Positions 36,204 to 44,705 of a stretch of DNA of 64,000 nt are shown here, in pieces. The translations under genes were made by a program, and so were the position numbers. The notes under the pieces were generated by a model, which searched no databases, was not told the origin of the DNA, and saw only the letters and a program-made list of their open reading frames with translations. The first letter of the stretch is position 1. The number at the start of each line of letters is the position of its first letter. Source of the stretch: Bradyrhizobium sp. SRL28 (GTDB lineage Bacteria > Pseudomonadota > Alphaproteobacteria > Rhizobiales > Xanthobacteraceae); NCBI RefSeq assembly GCF_018596315.1, contig NZ_JAHEAG010000033.1, forward strand, positions 1 through 64,000, given 5' to 3'.

Positions 36204-36734
36204 TTAGACTGGATTATCCAGGTTCACAATGTCGTCTATCATGTGAGGTGGGTCATCCCGGCCGGTGAGCCGCTTATCGTAGAAAATCACTGCATATCCG
36301 TGCAACATCCCTTCCTTGCGGCGAACGTAGCCAGCCGTCTCATAAAGCCTTTGAGCCCCTACTTGGATATTTGTCGTGTCGAGAATTATCCACTTGAATC
36401 CTAGAGCACCGGCTAGCGATTCCAATTCACTAAGAATCCTCCTCCCAAGCCCTCGTCGGTGAAAGGCAGGATCGACCCGCATCCGCTTCAGCTCTGCGAC
36501 ATCACCGTCAACAGGTTTCAATCCACCCATGGCAACGAGTCGGGAACCAATATGCGCAACCACGAAGTCTCCGCCTGACGCGATGTATACTTCTCCAATG
36601 TTGCGTAGATCATCCTCCCACGCTCCTTCCGGGCCACGCACACCAACATCCTCCGATGCGCTTCTATGCATATGCCATACATCATCAGTATCCCCTGACT
36701 CAAACCGACGAAAGATCACCTCGTCTTGAGACAT
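36204..36734 (-). CDS. GNAT-family N-acetyltransferase
   Basis: A 176-residue acetyl-CoA-dependent acetyltransferase. The fold's motif A is RMRVDPAFHRRGLGRRIL (residues ~85-102), preceded by GDFVVAHIGSRLVAMGGLKP and followed by LGFKWIILDTTNIQVGAQRL with YETAGYVRR. This is the pattern of small-molecule GNATs. It lies 56 bp downstream of the PrnB-like gene on the same strand and is probably the last gene of a three-gene operon, where it could acetylate that pathway's product or a precursor (inference). Alternatively it is an independent resistance-type enzyme. Confidence 0.88.
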   Translation of the reverse strand: MSQDEVIFRRFESGDTDDVWHMHRSASEDVGVRGPEGAWEDDLRNIGEVYIASGGDFVVAHIGSRLVAMGGLKPVDGDVAELKRMRVDPAFHRRGLGRRILSELESLAGALGFKWIILDTTNIQVGAQRLYETAGYVRRKEGMLHGYAVIFYDKRLTGRDDPPHMIDDIVNLDNPV

Positions 36735-36790
36735 CGAACATCACCTTTCGACCGGTGTCGGGCGCCGCACGTCTGGCGCATACCGTCAGC

Positions 36791-38002
36791 TTACGGACGC
36801 GCCGCCGTTAATAGCCGCTGTGAAAGGACAACCTCAACACTTTCCGACGCCTCAACTCCGACAGTTGGACGACCCGGTTCAACCGTATACTTTAAGGCAG
36901 TAATACGGTGCATCCGGGTGAACTGATCCAGCGCATAAACACAAGACGCGCGCAGGTTTCCGATTTCATTGCCGTGGCGTTCCATGACGGACGAAATGGT
37001 TGCAGACTTAGGAAAGTCCGCTTTCCCTTCTAGCCAAGTTGGCGTGAGCTCCGCGCTTCTATTGTCCGGTGACAACCAGCGGAACACCTCGTGAATGCAT
37101 CCCTGCGGATAGTATTCGGACAGCCGATATACATCCCTATAAAACTGCGGCCTCTGTTGGAAGAGTTCTTCACCGACCAGTAGCACCGAGACCGCCACTA
37201 TGCGGGCAGAGAACCGGCCGCTCGGGCCAAGCCTGTTCTTGTAAGGGTTCTTTCCGTAAAACACACGGAATTGGCCAAATAGGTCAGGCGACATATGTTC
37301 GTAAAAGCGGGTCAGAACATTATTTGCTGACTCAAGGCGCTCCAAGCATACCGCAAGACATTGACGAGCGTCCGCGCCAGCCGCGTCACGCAATTCAAGT
37401 AGAGCGTCGATTGCTAGCTGTAGCTCGCTCTCGATGAGTTGGTGACCTAAGCAAAAATCTCGCTCCTCGACCCCGGCCGCGCCGAGGCAATACACGCGTG
37501 GATCGCTCTGCACCGGGTTCGCAAGGATCATATCTTCATACGAGAGGACCTCAATGCTAGGCTGCCGATGACAACTTAAGCAGGCAAGACGGCTCAGCTC
37601 CTCTCCCACCGTCAACTCCGCGTCCACGGGATCAAGACCGGCAAACGCTGACATCTGATAAGCACAGTTGACGAGATACTGGATGTCTGTCTTAGCGATC
37701 GCGAAGTCGGGCTGCGGCAGATTCAGCAGCTGTACCTCATAGTCAGTCGATGCAATCATCGCGTTGACGCTGCGTCCAAGAGCCTTGACCCCTTCATCTG
37801 GCCGTTTACTGCCTTTGATCTCGGCAATGCAGTGCGGAAGCTGATCGGCGACAAAATTGCTGACAAGCCCAAGCGGGCGTTTTCGCTGCCCGCGATCAAT
37901 GCTATCGGCAAGATGAGAAAATATCTGCTGCTCCCGATAGGGCGGCGGCTCCGGAGTGGAAAGGGATAAACTATGGATCATAGACGAGCGCCCCGATTTC
38001 AT
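36791..38002 (-). CDS. PrnB/DUF1864-like protein of the tryptophan-dioxygenase-like heme superfamily
   Basis: A 403-residue soluble protein. Its middle resembles PrnB (monodechloroaminopyrrolnitrin synthase). A conserved NP...D.R.Y.G block is seen as ANPVQSDPRVYCLGAAGVEE (residues 161-180), then a His (GHQLIESELQLAIDALLEL). The block EHMSPDLFGQFRVFY (235-249) matches the ..ISP..F...LR.FY element, followed by GPSGRFSARIVAVSVLL. PrnB binds heme and rearranges a chlorotryptophan indole ring. His304 (GCIHEVFRWL) is a candidate heme ligand (inference). The ATG at 38002 overlaps the stop of the radical SAM gene (ATGA), so the two are translationally coupled. The family call is from memory of motif spacing, not a search. 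Confidence 0.6.
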   Translation of the reverse strand: MKSGRSSMIHSLSLSTPEPPPYREQQIFSHLADSIDRGQRKRPLGLVSNFVADQLPHCIAEIKGSKRPDEGVKALGRSVNAMIASTDYEVQLLNLPQPDFAIAKTDIQYLVNCAYQMSAFAGLDPVDAELTVGEELSRLACLSCHRQPSIEVLSYEDMILANPVQSDPRVYCLGAAGVEERDFCLGHQLIESELQLAIDALLELRDAAGADARQCLAVCLERLESANNVLTRFYEHMSPDLFGQFRVFYGKNPYKNRLGPSGRFSARIVAVSVLLVGEELFQQRPQFYRDVYRLSEYYPQGCIHEVFRWLSPDNRSAELTPTWLEGKADFPKSATISSVMERHGNEIGNLRASCVYALDQFTRMHRITALKYTVEPGRPTVGVEASESVEVVLSQRLLTAARP

Positions 38003-39473
38003 CGAAAGACAGCTTGCATTTCTGCACTTGACCCGTATCTTGCGGCCGGCGAGTAGTCGTGTTTTTCGAGCAGATCGGTTCGCTTGTCTGTTATCCTGCC
38101 ATCGTTGTACGCGACCCGCTCAAGCACATTGTCGGAGAAAAATAGCAGCGAAACAGCGCCCGAGTTGATATTGCCGGCGGCAGTTAACGACAGCACGCCA
38201 TCGTTTGAGATGCAGACGAGACCCGCCTCCCTTAAGATTTCAAGCTCGCGGCAAAAGTATTCTTCAACCGATACTCCAAATTCCCGCTCGAATCGGGAGA
38301 GCAACACTCCGCTGCTTCGCAAAGCAAACATTAACGTTCGGCGCATAAGGTCGTCCTGCGACAGTACAACACCCCTCCACACTGGCTTCTCGCCTGCCTC
38401 AACCCTAGAGAGGTAGCGATCTAAGGCTGCCTCGTTATAGAACTGGCACTGGCTCATGTAACCAAATCCGCCAACCCCAAACGGGACAAGATTATTGTCG
38501 TTCCAGGAATCGTACTTACGGCGCTGTTGAACGGAGTGCGGCTGCGACCTCTTAGTCCAATAGAAAATCGGCCCGTGGCGATAGCCGAGTTTAGTGAGGA
38601 TGTGCTCTGCCATAAAGTGCATTATGATGCGCTCTTTAGCCCCGGCGAATTGATATCGTCCTCTAGCCAAATGGCGGGCCACGGGGTCAGTCGATTTAAA
38701 CATCAATGGGAATACATTGAACTTCTCTATTCCCATGTCCAATAGGCCGATAATTGAGTCGTACCAGCTTCGGAGCGTTTGCTGCGGCAGCCCATACATG
38801 AGGTCAAGCGACAGGTTCTCAACGCCCATTTCATTCAGCAATTTTACGGTTTGTATCACCTCCTCCACACCGTGCCCGCGGTTCAGTATGCGCAAAATAT
38901 TCCAGTCTAGACTTTGAACGCCCAGTACGAAGCGGTTTACCCCACCTCTAAGTAGAGTGGATATGCGATCCGCAGCGTCCGCATGCTTCACAAGAGAGGG
39001 ATGCAATTCGAAACTTACTTCGGCCCTCGATAAATCAAAGCGCTGATTAGTCATATCAAATAGCGTTTTGAGTTGATGGTTGGTCAAAAACGAGGGAGTG
39101 CCACCTCCAAAAAAGCAGTCTCAACATCTCTGCCAGCAAGCGCCGCATCTGACCAACTCATCTCCTTATTCAAAGCCACCAAATAACGTTCCACTCGCTC
39201 GGAAGATGGATTGATTTCCTTGGCGAAGTGGCAAAAGGTGCAATACTGATTACAGAAGGGGATGTGGAAATAGAGATCAATTGACGACGCGACCTGAGTC
39301 AACAACCTTTCGGCATTCAGGTCCCCCATTGCCTTGAGAGGCGGATAGGTGCCGACGAGATAATCGTTGTGCGTATCAAGGTGCAAGTTTCGCGATCTCA
39401 ACATGTCTAGGTTGATCTCGTACGAACGGTCGATCGCGAATTCCAGGGCCTCGGAATAGCTTGGCGCGTTCAT
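37999..39473 (-). CDS. HemN-like radical SAM enzyme, split by a -1 frameshift at a T-run
   Basis: From the ATG at 39473 (AAAGGAG 9 bp upstream) the first frame gives 129 codons with FHIPFCNQYCTFCHFAKEI, the radical SAM CxxxCxxC (Cys74, Cys78, Cys81), and ends at VETAF followed by a wrong-frame tail. A shift of -1 at T_TTT_TTG (39114-39108) restores GGGTPSFLTNHQLKTLFDMT, SFELHPSLVKHADAADRIST, VNRFVLGVQSLDWNILRILN and LSLDLMYGLPQQTLRSWYDS. A HemN C-terminal-type domain follows (RRKYDSWNDNNLVPFGVGGF). The joined protein would be 491 residues. No HemN YTxYPT-like N-terminus is present, so it is not an ordinary coproporphyrinogen oxidase. It is either a programmed frameshift, a recent mutation or a homopolymer sequencing error. 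GC content is lower than in the cob genes. Confidence 0.75.
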
Positions 39474-40555
39474 GCTTTGGGACTCCTTTAGTTTTCGTGT
39501 GCAGGAAAGCCGCGATAGCAGCTGCGGCGGCGTCCCATCAGTTTCTTCTTTGGCTCGTTACTGAAGCAGCACATTTCGATCAGCCACCTGCATTCGCCTC
39601 CCACTGGACCCCGATCAGATCGCACGTCGCGATGCGCTCAGCGAGACGCGCGGGATGACTAGAGATTGTCGAGGACAGGCAGGTGTCGCGGCCAACGCGA
39701 ATATTCTTCGTGCGTTGCGAAACCTGACGGCACTCAGTGCGGCGTCTCTGGTGTTGATTTGGATCAATCGAGTAAAGTTCATTTAGCTCCTGCGCCAACG
39801 ACTGGGAGAGCGGCATGGTCGTGCGGATCCTTTACCTTGTCCCAGCAATCGACGTGCCACCAAGCACGTTGTGCGAGCCTTGCTTGAAGAGTCAAAATCA
39901 TGTGCTTCGCGCCGCGGCGACGGAATACTTGCGCCTCGGCGTCGGTTTCCGGACATACGCGTCTTCAACCGGACACGCCGAACACGACACCACGGAGCAT
40001 CGAATGACGATGGTCGTCTCTCGACGAGCTCAGTTGCCCCTTTCGGCGGCCGACCGGGAAGTCAGCACTGGGGGAGCGATGCTGCTTCACATCGCACCAG
40101 CTTATGGTTATTCTCGCTGTTGGCCTGATCATATCAGCCAGTGGTATAGGTTGCCGGCGATTTAGCCGTTAAGCCTGCAAAGCATGTCTCTACGCGGGAC
40201 AGCTTGCCGCGCGCGACGACGCGCAGGAGATCCCCCGGCGACCGTTCGAGACGTTCGGGAGCTCAGTTAGCTCGACGCCCGACGCATCCGCAGGCCGGCT
40301 GATGTCGATTCCAGAACAGGGGCCGATGGCAATCAGCGCGGGCGCCCATCGCCGTCGCATTAACAAGGCACGAGCGCGGTCATGAAAAACCGGCCCTGAC
40401 GCCAGGCAACACCGCGCCTTCCTTGCACGGCGGCGGCGCCGGGAGGAGTTGAGATACGCATTTTGCTCCGGCTGTGATATCAGTCCTTGGTCGCGGTAAA
40501 CCGTCCGCGGGCGAATGTTCAAGATGTTTCTCGCATTGATAAGCATCTCGGAGAT
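39474..40555. other. Intergenic stretch between the radical SAM operon and the cob cluster
   Basis: About 1.1 kb. Short frames occur on both strands (for example minus 39580-39816 and plus 39815-40165), none with recognisable motifs. The left part must hold the promoter for the minus-strand radical SAM operon and the right part that for the phosphatase gene. No -24/-12, FixK or riboswitch motif was found. Confidence 0.35.
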
Positions 40556-41137
40556 ATGGGAATGGAAGGGGAAGCCTTTCTTTGGTTGGTCCGGCATGCG
40601 GTCGTCGATTCTATCGAAGGAACGATCTCCCCTTCGGGCGCTCCGGCCGATCTCAGCGATCGGGCGCATTTGGAAGCCGTGCGAAGGCGCTTGCCGCGGG
40701 TCGCCGCAAGCTATGCGAGTCCGTCTCAACGAACTCTCGATACCGCGCGCGCATTCGAGCTTGATCCAATCCTGGTGCCTGAGTTTCGGGAGCAGGACTT
40801 CGGGGATTGGACCGGCCGACGTCACGACGATCTCGCCGCTCTCGGAGAAGAAGGGTACGCCGAGTTCTGGAAGGATCCCGCTCGTTCAAGCCCACCCGGC
40901 GGCGAGAGCTTCGAAGATCAAATTGCGAGGGTTCGGGATGGACTTCGTAAAATAGCTGCTGGTCCAGCAACGCTCGTCGTGCATTCCGGCACTATTCGCG
41001 CCGCGCTCTGCGTAGCCCTCGACATCGCACCGCAAGCAGCGTTGCGCTTTGTTATCGATCCGCTGTCGATCACCCGAATTGATCGGCTACGGAACAATTG
41101 GCGGATTGTGTCGGTCAATCAGAATGTCGCGTTATGA
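40556..41137 (+). CDS. Histidine phosphatase, probable alpha-ribazole phosphatase
   Basis: A ~193-residue phosphoglycerate-mutase-like phosphatase. The catalytic phosphohistidine motif is FLWLVRHAVVDS (RHA in place of RHG), with SPSQRTLDTARAF supplying the second Arg region, FREQDFGDWTGR and the C-terminal LVVHSGTIRAAL second catalytic His. Alpha-ribazole-5'-phosphate phosphatase acts in nucleotide-loop assembly; the neighbouring convergent cobT makes its substrate, so this role is likely. ATGs at 40556 and 40562 are both possible starts (GGAG upstream fits 40562 best). The 3' end overlaps the cobT 3' end by 6 bp. Confidence 0.85.
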   Translation: MGMEGEAFLWLVRHAVVDSIEGTISPSGAPADLSDRAHLEAVRRRLPRVAASYASPSQRTLDTARAFELDPILVPEFREQDFGDWTGRRHDDLAALGEEGYAEFWKDPARSSPPGGESFEDQIARVRDGLRKIAAGPATLVVHSGTIRAALCVALDIAPQAALRFVIDPLSITRIDRLRNNWRIVSVNQNVAL

Positions 41138-42187
41138 GCGATTCGGAACGCTGGCTTGCGCGAAGGTCGCCATGCCATTGTGCAGAGCGCATGCAAGCCG
41201 CAGGATCGGCAATGCAAGCGCGGCGCCCGATCCCTCCCCTAACCTGAGGTCCAGATTGAACAACGGCTGCACATTCAGGGCCTCAAGAACCAGGCGGTGC
41301 CCCTGCTCGGCCGATTGATGCGAGGATAAGAGAAAGGGCCGACACGACGGATTAAGATGCACCGCCGTCAATGCCGCGACGGACACGATGAAACCGTCGA
41401 TCAGGATAGGGAGGCGACGCTGTGCGGCGGCGATGATCGCGCCCGTAATCGCAGCAGTTTCGAGACCGCCTACCGCGCACAGGATCCGCTCGGCAGAAGT
41501 TCCTGGTCTTGTAAGGTCATGACGAGCCAGCGCTGCATCAATCAGGTGCGCCTTGCGTGCACGGGTGTCTGCATCGAGCCCGGTGCCATTGCCGGCCACC
41601 TGCTCGGCGCCCATGCCAAGCAGCGCGGCGGCGACTGCCGCAGAAGTCGTGGTGTTGCCGATCCCCATGTCACCAAGGATCAGAAGATCTGGTTCTGCTG
41701 AGGCCGCCCGCGCGACGGCACGCTTGCCGCAGTCGAAGGCAAAGGCGACCTCCCCCAACTCGAGCGCCGCTTCTTTGCTGAAATCCCGGCTGCCCCGGCG
41801 CGGCTTGTCTGTCGCGACTCCCGGGATGGGCTGTTCGGCGAGCGTCCCGGCATCGACGATCTCTAGACTTAAGCCCAGCTCGCGCGCAAGAACCGAAATT
41901 GCTGCACCGCCTGACGCGAAATTCGACATCATCGCGCTCGTAACTTCCTGAGGATAGGCCGATACTCCCTGCGCGACGATGCCGTGATCCCCTGCAAAGA
42001 CGATGATCGGTACGCGCTCGGCTCGAGGCCGGTCGGTTTGTTGCAGACCGGCCAGCTCTATCGCGAGGTGCTCGAGGCGACCCAGCGCACCGGTCGGCTT
42101 GGTGAGCTCGGCCTGACGGGCCAGGGCGGCATCGCGATGGACGGTCGAAACGCCCGGGCACTCCTGGTAGACCCACTCGGGTAGCAT
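41132..42187 (-). CDS. cobT: Nicotinate-nucleotide--dimethylbenzimidazole phosphoribosyltransferase
   Basis: CobT (CobU in Pseudomonas nomenclature) activates dimethylbenzimidazole to alpha-ribazole phosphate. From the ATG at 42187 it has 351 residues, the family length. Motifs include LTKPTGALGRLEHLAIELAG, VFAGDHGIVAQGVSAYPQEV, GDMGIGNTTTSAAVAAALLG, CAVGGLETAAITGAI and LDLRLGEGSGAALALPILRL with the catalytic Glu in GEGSGA. It follows cobF with a ~50-bp gap and belongs to the riboswitch-led cbiM-cobF-cobT unit. Confidence 0.96.
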   Translation of the reverse strand: MLPEWVYQECPGVSTVHRDAALARQAELTKPTGALGRLEHLAIELAGLQQTDRPRAERVPIIVFAGDHGIVAQGVSAYPQEVTSAMMSNFASGGAAISVLARELGLSLEIVDAGTLAEQPIPGVATDKPRRGSRDFSKEAALELGEVAFAFDCGKRAVARAASAEPDLLILGDMGIGNTTTSAAVAAALLGMGAEQVAGNGTGLDADTRARKAHLIDAALARHDLTRPGTSAERILCAVGGLETAAITGAIIAAAQRRLPILIDGFIVSVAALTAVHLNPSCRPFLLSSHQSAEQGHRLVLEALNVQPLFNLDLRLGEGSGAALALPILRLACALHNGMATFAQASVPNRS

Positions 42188-42239
42188 GTGGTCCTGCCCT
42201 TGGTGATTGTTCAAGATGCCAGCGGCCTTCGTACGAGTG

Positions 42240-42992
42240 CTACGACACGCGCTTCAGGATGTAGCTATCCATGATCCAGCCGTGCCTGGCGCGTGCTTCC
42301 TGTCGTGCGGCGACGATGCCTGGCCCCACTTCTGCAAGCGCACCTGACATGGTGATCTGCTCGGGCATCCCGAGATAGGCGCCCCACCAGATATGTAGTC
42401 CGTTCGGGTCGAGCGACTGGAACGCGGCACCGCCATCGAGCATGATGACCACGGTGTCGGTGCCTGACGGCCAACCGACCTCGCGCAGCCGCCGTCCGGT
42501 GGTGACGAGAAAGAGCTCCCCGATGTCGTTCAGTGGCAGTGCATGCGCGGCGCAAAGCGCCTGGATCGACGTGACGCCTGGCACGACCTCGATCATTGGC
42601 AACGGATCAAGCCTTCGTGCGATCCGCAGGCTCGAGTCGTATAGCGAAGGATCGCCCCAGATCAGCAGGGCAACGCGCCCGTCATGACCGAGATGCGCCG
42701 CAATTGCCCGGGACCAGGTCACGGCGACGGCGTCGTGCCATTCCTCCACTCCCTTGCGGTAGTGCTCCTGCGCGGTGCCGCGAACGGGCAGGTCGAACTC
42801 AGCAACGCGCGTGCGACTGTTCGTCAAGGCTTGCGCACAAATCAGCCGGCGCAGGTCGGCGAGATCGGACTTCGCGGCACCTTTGCGCGGAATCAGCACC
42901 AGGTCAGCCGCATTGATCGCGCGGATCGCAGCAAGCGTGAGCTGCTCGGGATCGCCGCAGCCAATGCCTATCAGGGAGAGTGTCAGCATCAC
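42240..42992 (-). CDS. cobF: Precorrin-6A synthase (deacetylating) CobF
   Basis: CobF methylates C1 of precorrin-5 and releases acetate, a step specific to the aerobic pathway. The 250 residues show the SAM-methyltransferase start LSLIGIGCGDPEQLTLAAIR, then VALLIWGDPSLYDSSLRIAR, IEVVPGVTSIQALCAAHALP and the tetrapyrrole methylase fold throughout. Two adjacent ATGs (42992, 42989) may serve. It lies 47 bp after the cbiM stop. Confidence 0.95.
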   Translation of the reverse strand: MMLTLSLIGIGCGDPEQLTLAAIRAINAADLVLIPRKGAAKSDLADLRRLICAQALTNSRTRVAEFDLPVRGTAQEHYRKGVEEWHDAVAVTWSRAIAAHLGHDGRVALLIWGDPSLYDSSLRIARRLDPLPMIEVVPGVTSIQALCAAHALPLNDIGELFLVTTGRRLREVGWPSGTDTVVIMLDGGAAFQSLDPNGLHIWWGAYLGMPEQITMSGALAEVGPGIVAARQEARARHGWIMDSYILKRVS

Positions 42993-43039
42993 GTTATGAG
43001 TGGGGGCGGCCGCGACTTGCGACCGCCCTTACGCCATCT

Positions 43040-43717
43040 TCAGGCGGCGTTGTGAAGGCGATAGGTAACAAGACCGTCGGCCGTCACATCTCGTAGTGAT
43101 TTCGCCAGTGCCAGCACGGCCAGATCGGCCAGCGGCTCAAATACTACGACGAGCGCGTAGGAAGCGGCGAAAGACGCGATGGAGGCGAGGTTCTCGGCCG
43201 CAAAGCCCGCACCATACAGCGCCCAGAAGGCGACCCACGCCACGATGCCGGATTGATAGGCGGTCGAAAGCGCAAGCGCCTGGCGATACTGCAGGTCAAC
43301 ATAGGCGGTGCTGCGAGGAATGATCCACCCGGCCAGCGCCTGGATCGCAAACAAAGGCACCAGCAGCGTGGTCACGTTCATACCATATTGCGGCAGGTCG
43401 GTCGGTACGAAGAACAGCCCCTGCAGCAGAAGACCAAGCGCCAGCCCGAATGCGGCTGGCGCTGCGCCGAACAGGAGAAACAGCGTCGAGCCGAGAATGA
43501 AATGCACCTCCGAGACCCCGATCCGGAAATGCGGCAGCAGTTCGAAGAAAGAGAAGACCAGGACCGTTGTTGCGACGGTGCGCACCGCGAATGAAACAAA
43601 CCCCTGCTCGCGCACGGTTTCGACCGTGAGCTTGAGAGCGCAGCCGGCGGCAACGGCACCGGTCGCGTAACTCAGCACGAGCTTGGCGCCCGTAACGATA
43701 CCTGGTTCGATATGCAT
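43040..43717 (-). CDS. cbiM: CbiM-like cobalt transporter component (ECF permease family)
   Basis: A 225-residue polytopic membrane protein beginning MHIEPGIVTGAKLVLSYATG. The N-terminal Met-His is the metal-binding end of CbiM/NikM proteins. Several helices follow, with FELLPHFRIGVSEVHFILGS, FLLFGAAPAAFGLALGLLLQ and FVPTDLPQYGMNVTTLLVPL. It is the first gene behind a cobalamin riboswitch, which supports cobalt uptake. The usual partners CbiN, CbiQ and CbiO are not adjacent, so it either works with subunits encoded elsewhere or alone. Confidence 0.85.
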   Translation of the reverse strand: MHIEPGIVTGAKLVLSYATGAVAAGCALKLTVETVREQGFVSFAVRTVATTVLVFSFFELLPHFRIGVSEVHFILGSTLFLLFGAAPAAFGLALGLLLQGLFFVPTDLPQYGMNVTTLLVPLFAIQALAGWIIPRSTAYVDLQYRQALALSTAYQSGIVAWVAFWALYGAGFAAENLASIASFAASYALVVVFEPLADLAVLALAKSLRDVTADGLVTYRLHNAA

Positions 43718-43764
43718 GACTTACGTCCCTTCTGCCGTCACACGACGGCGCTGGTGTTAAAAAC

Positions 43765-43950
43765 TGCAGAGCCGGTCTCCTGGCTCGCGGTTCGAAACGG
43801 GTCCCGGCCTTCCCAAGCTGACGGCCCAGTGGCGGATTGGAGCCCCTCACCGCTTACAGGCGCGGGGGCGGCCGGGGCTTTGGGCGCCGCATTCAGGTCC
43901 GCCCTTCCCCGTTTCCGATTATGCTTTGCGCCGCTTCGAGCACCATGCCT
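43765..43950 (-). promoter_or_regulatory. Cobalamin riboswitch controlling cbiM-cobF-cobT
   Basis: Read on the minus strand, this has the standard elements in order: CGGCGCAAAGCATAATCGG, GCCGCCCCCGCGCC, a GCCACTG block (43827-43833), GGGAAGGCCGGGACC, and the B12-box CGAGCCAGGAGACCGGC near 43771-43790. It ends ~50 bp before the cbiM ATG. Adenosylcobalamin binding would repress cbiM expression. Confidence 0.85.
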
Positions 43951-44013
43951 GCTCTGTGTGCTCCTTCCGACGAGAAGACGTCAAGGGGCTCGCGAGATCG
44001 GGCGACGGCGTCA

Positions 44014-44705
44014 TCATAGAGTCTCTCCCGCCAGCGCGCCGAAAAGAATGACCGCCGCCGTTGCGGCGCTGGCTTGCGCGAGCTGCTCTGCAAGCTTTGC
44101 AATCGTGGTGCGGACAATCCGCTCCTCGGCGCGGCCCAGAGACTCCGCAAATAGCGCCGGCGTGTCGGGAGCCATGCCGTGCTCGATCAGCTTTGCCGCG
44201 AGCACCGGGAATGTGCGCTTGCCCATATAGACCACGGTCGTCGATTCAGGATCGGCCAGTGCCGCCCAATTGAGATTCGCGGGCAACCGCCCGGTGACAC
44301 CTGCGCCGGTCACGAACTGGACGCGGCGCGAGGTGTGCCGGCGGGTGAGTGGAATGCCGGCGCGCGCTGCCGCAACGCAGGCTGACGTGACGCCTGGAAT
44401 GATCTCGTAGTCAATGCCCGCAGCTCGCAGCGCCTCGATCTCTTCTTCAAGCCGGCCGAAGATGCCGGCGTCTCCCGATTTCAAGCGAACCACGCGGGCA
44501 CCTGCGGCGGCGTAGTCGATGAGCAGCCGGTTGACATGCCAACAGCCACCAGATTGCCCCCGGGGCGGGCGTGATCGAGGATCGCGCCCGAGGCAAGGTC
44601 GTCATACAGCACGACATCGGCGGCGCGCAGACGCGCGGCCGCCTTGAGCGTCAGGAGCTCGGGATCGCCTGGACCGGCCGAGACAAAGGAAACAAAGCCG
44701 CTCAC
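44014..44705 (-). pseudogene. cobA: Uroporphyrinogen-III C-methyltransferase CobA with internal frameshifting deletion
   Basis: CobA makes precorrin-2 from uroporphyrinogen III. The GTG at 44705 (GTGA overlap with the cobB stop) starts FVSFVSAGPGDPELLTLKAA and NLVAVG. The expected KRAGRHS..Q..I segment (about 11-12 residues) is then missing, and the frame runs to a stop. In another frame the protein resumes as NRLLIDYAAAGARVVRLKSG, DAGIFGRLEEEIEALRAAGI, EIIPGVTSACVAAARAGIPL and STTVVYMGKRTFPVLAAKLI to 44014. The deletion (about 35 bp near 44535) removes conserved residues and shifts the frame, so this copy should be inactive unless a sequence error is involved. A second SUMT (for example cysG) would be needed elsewhere. 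Confidence 0.85.
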
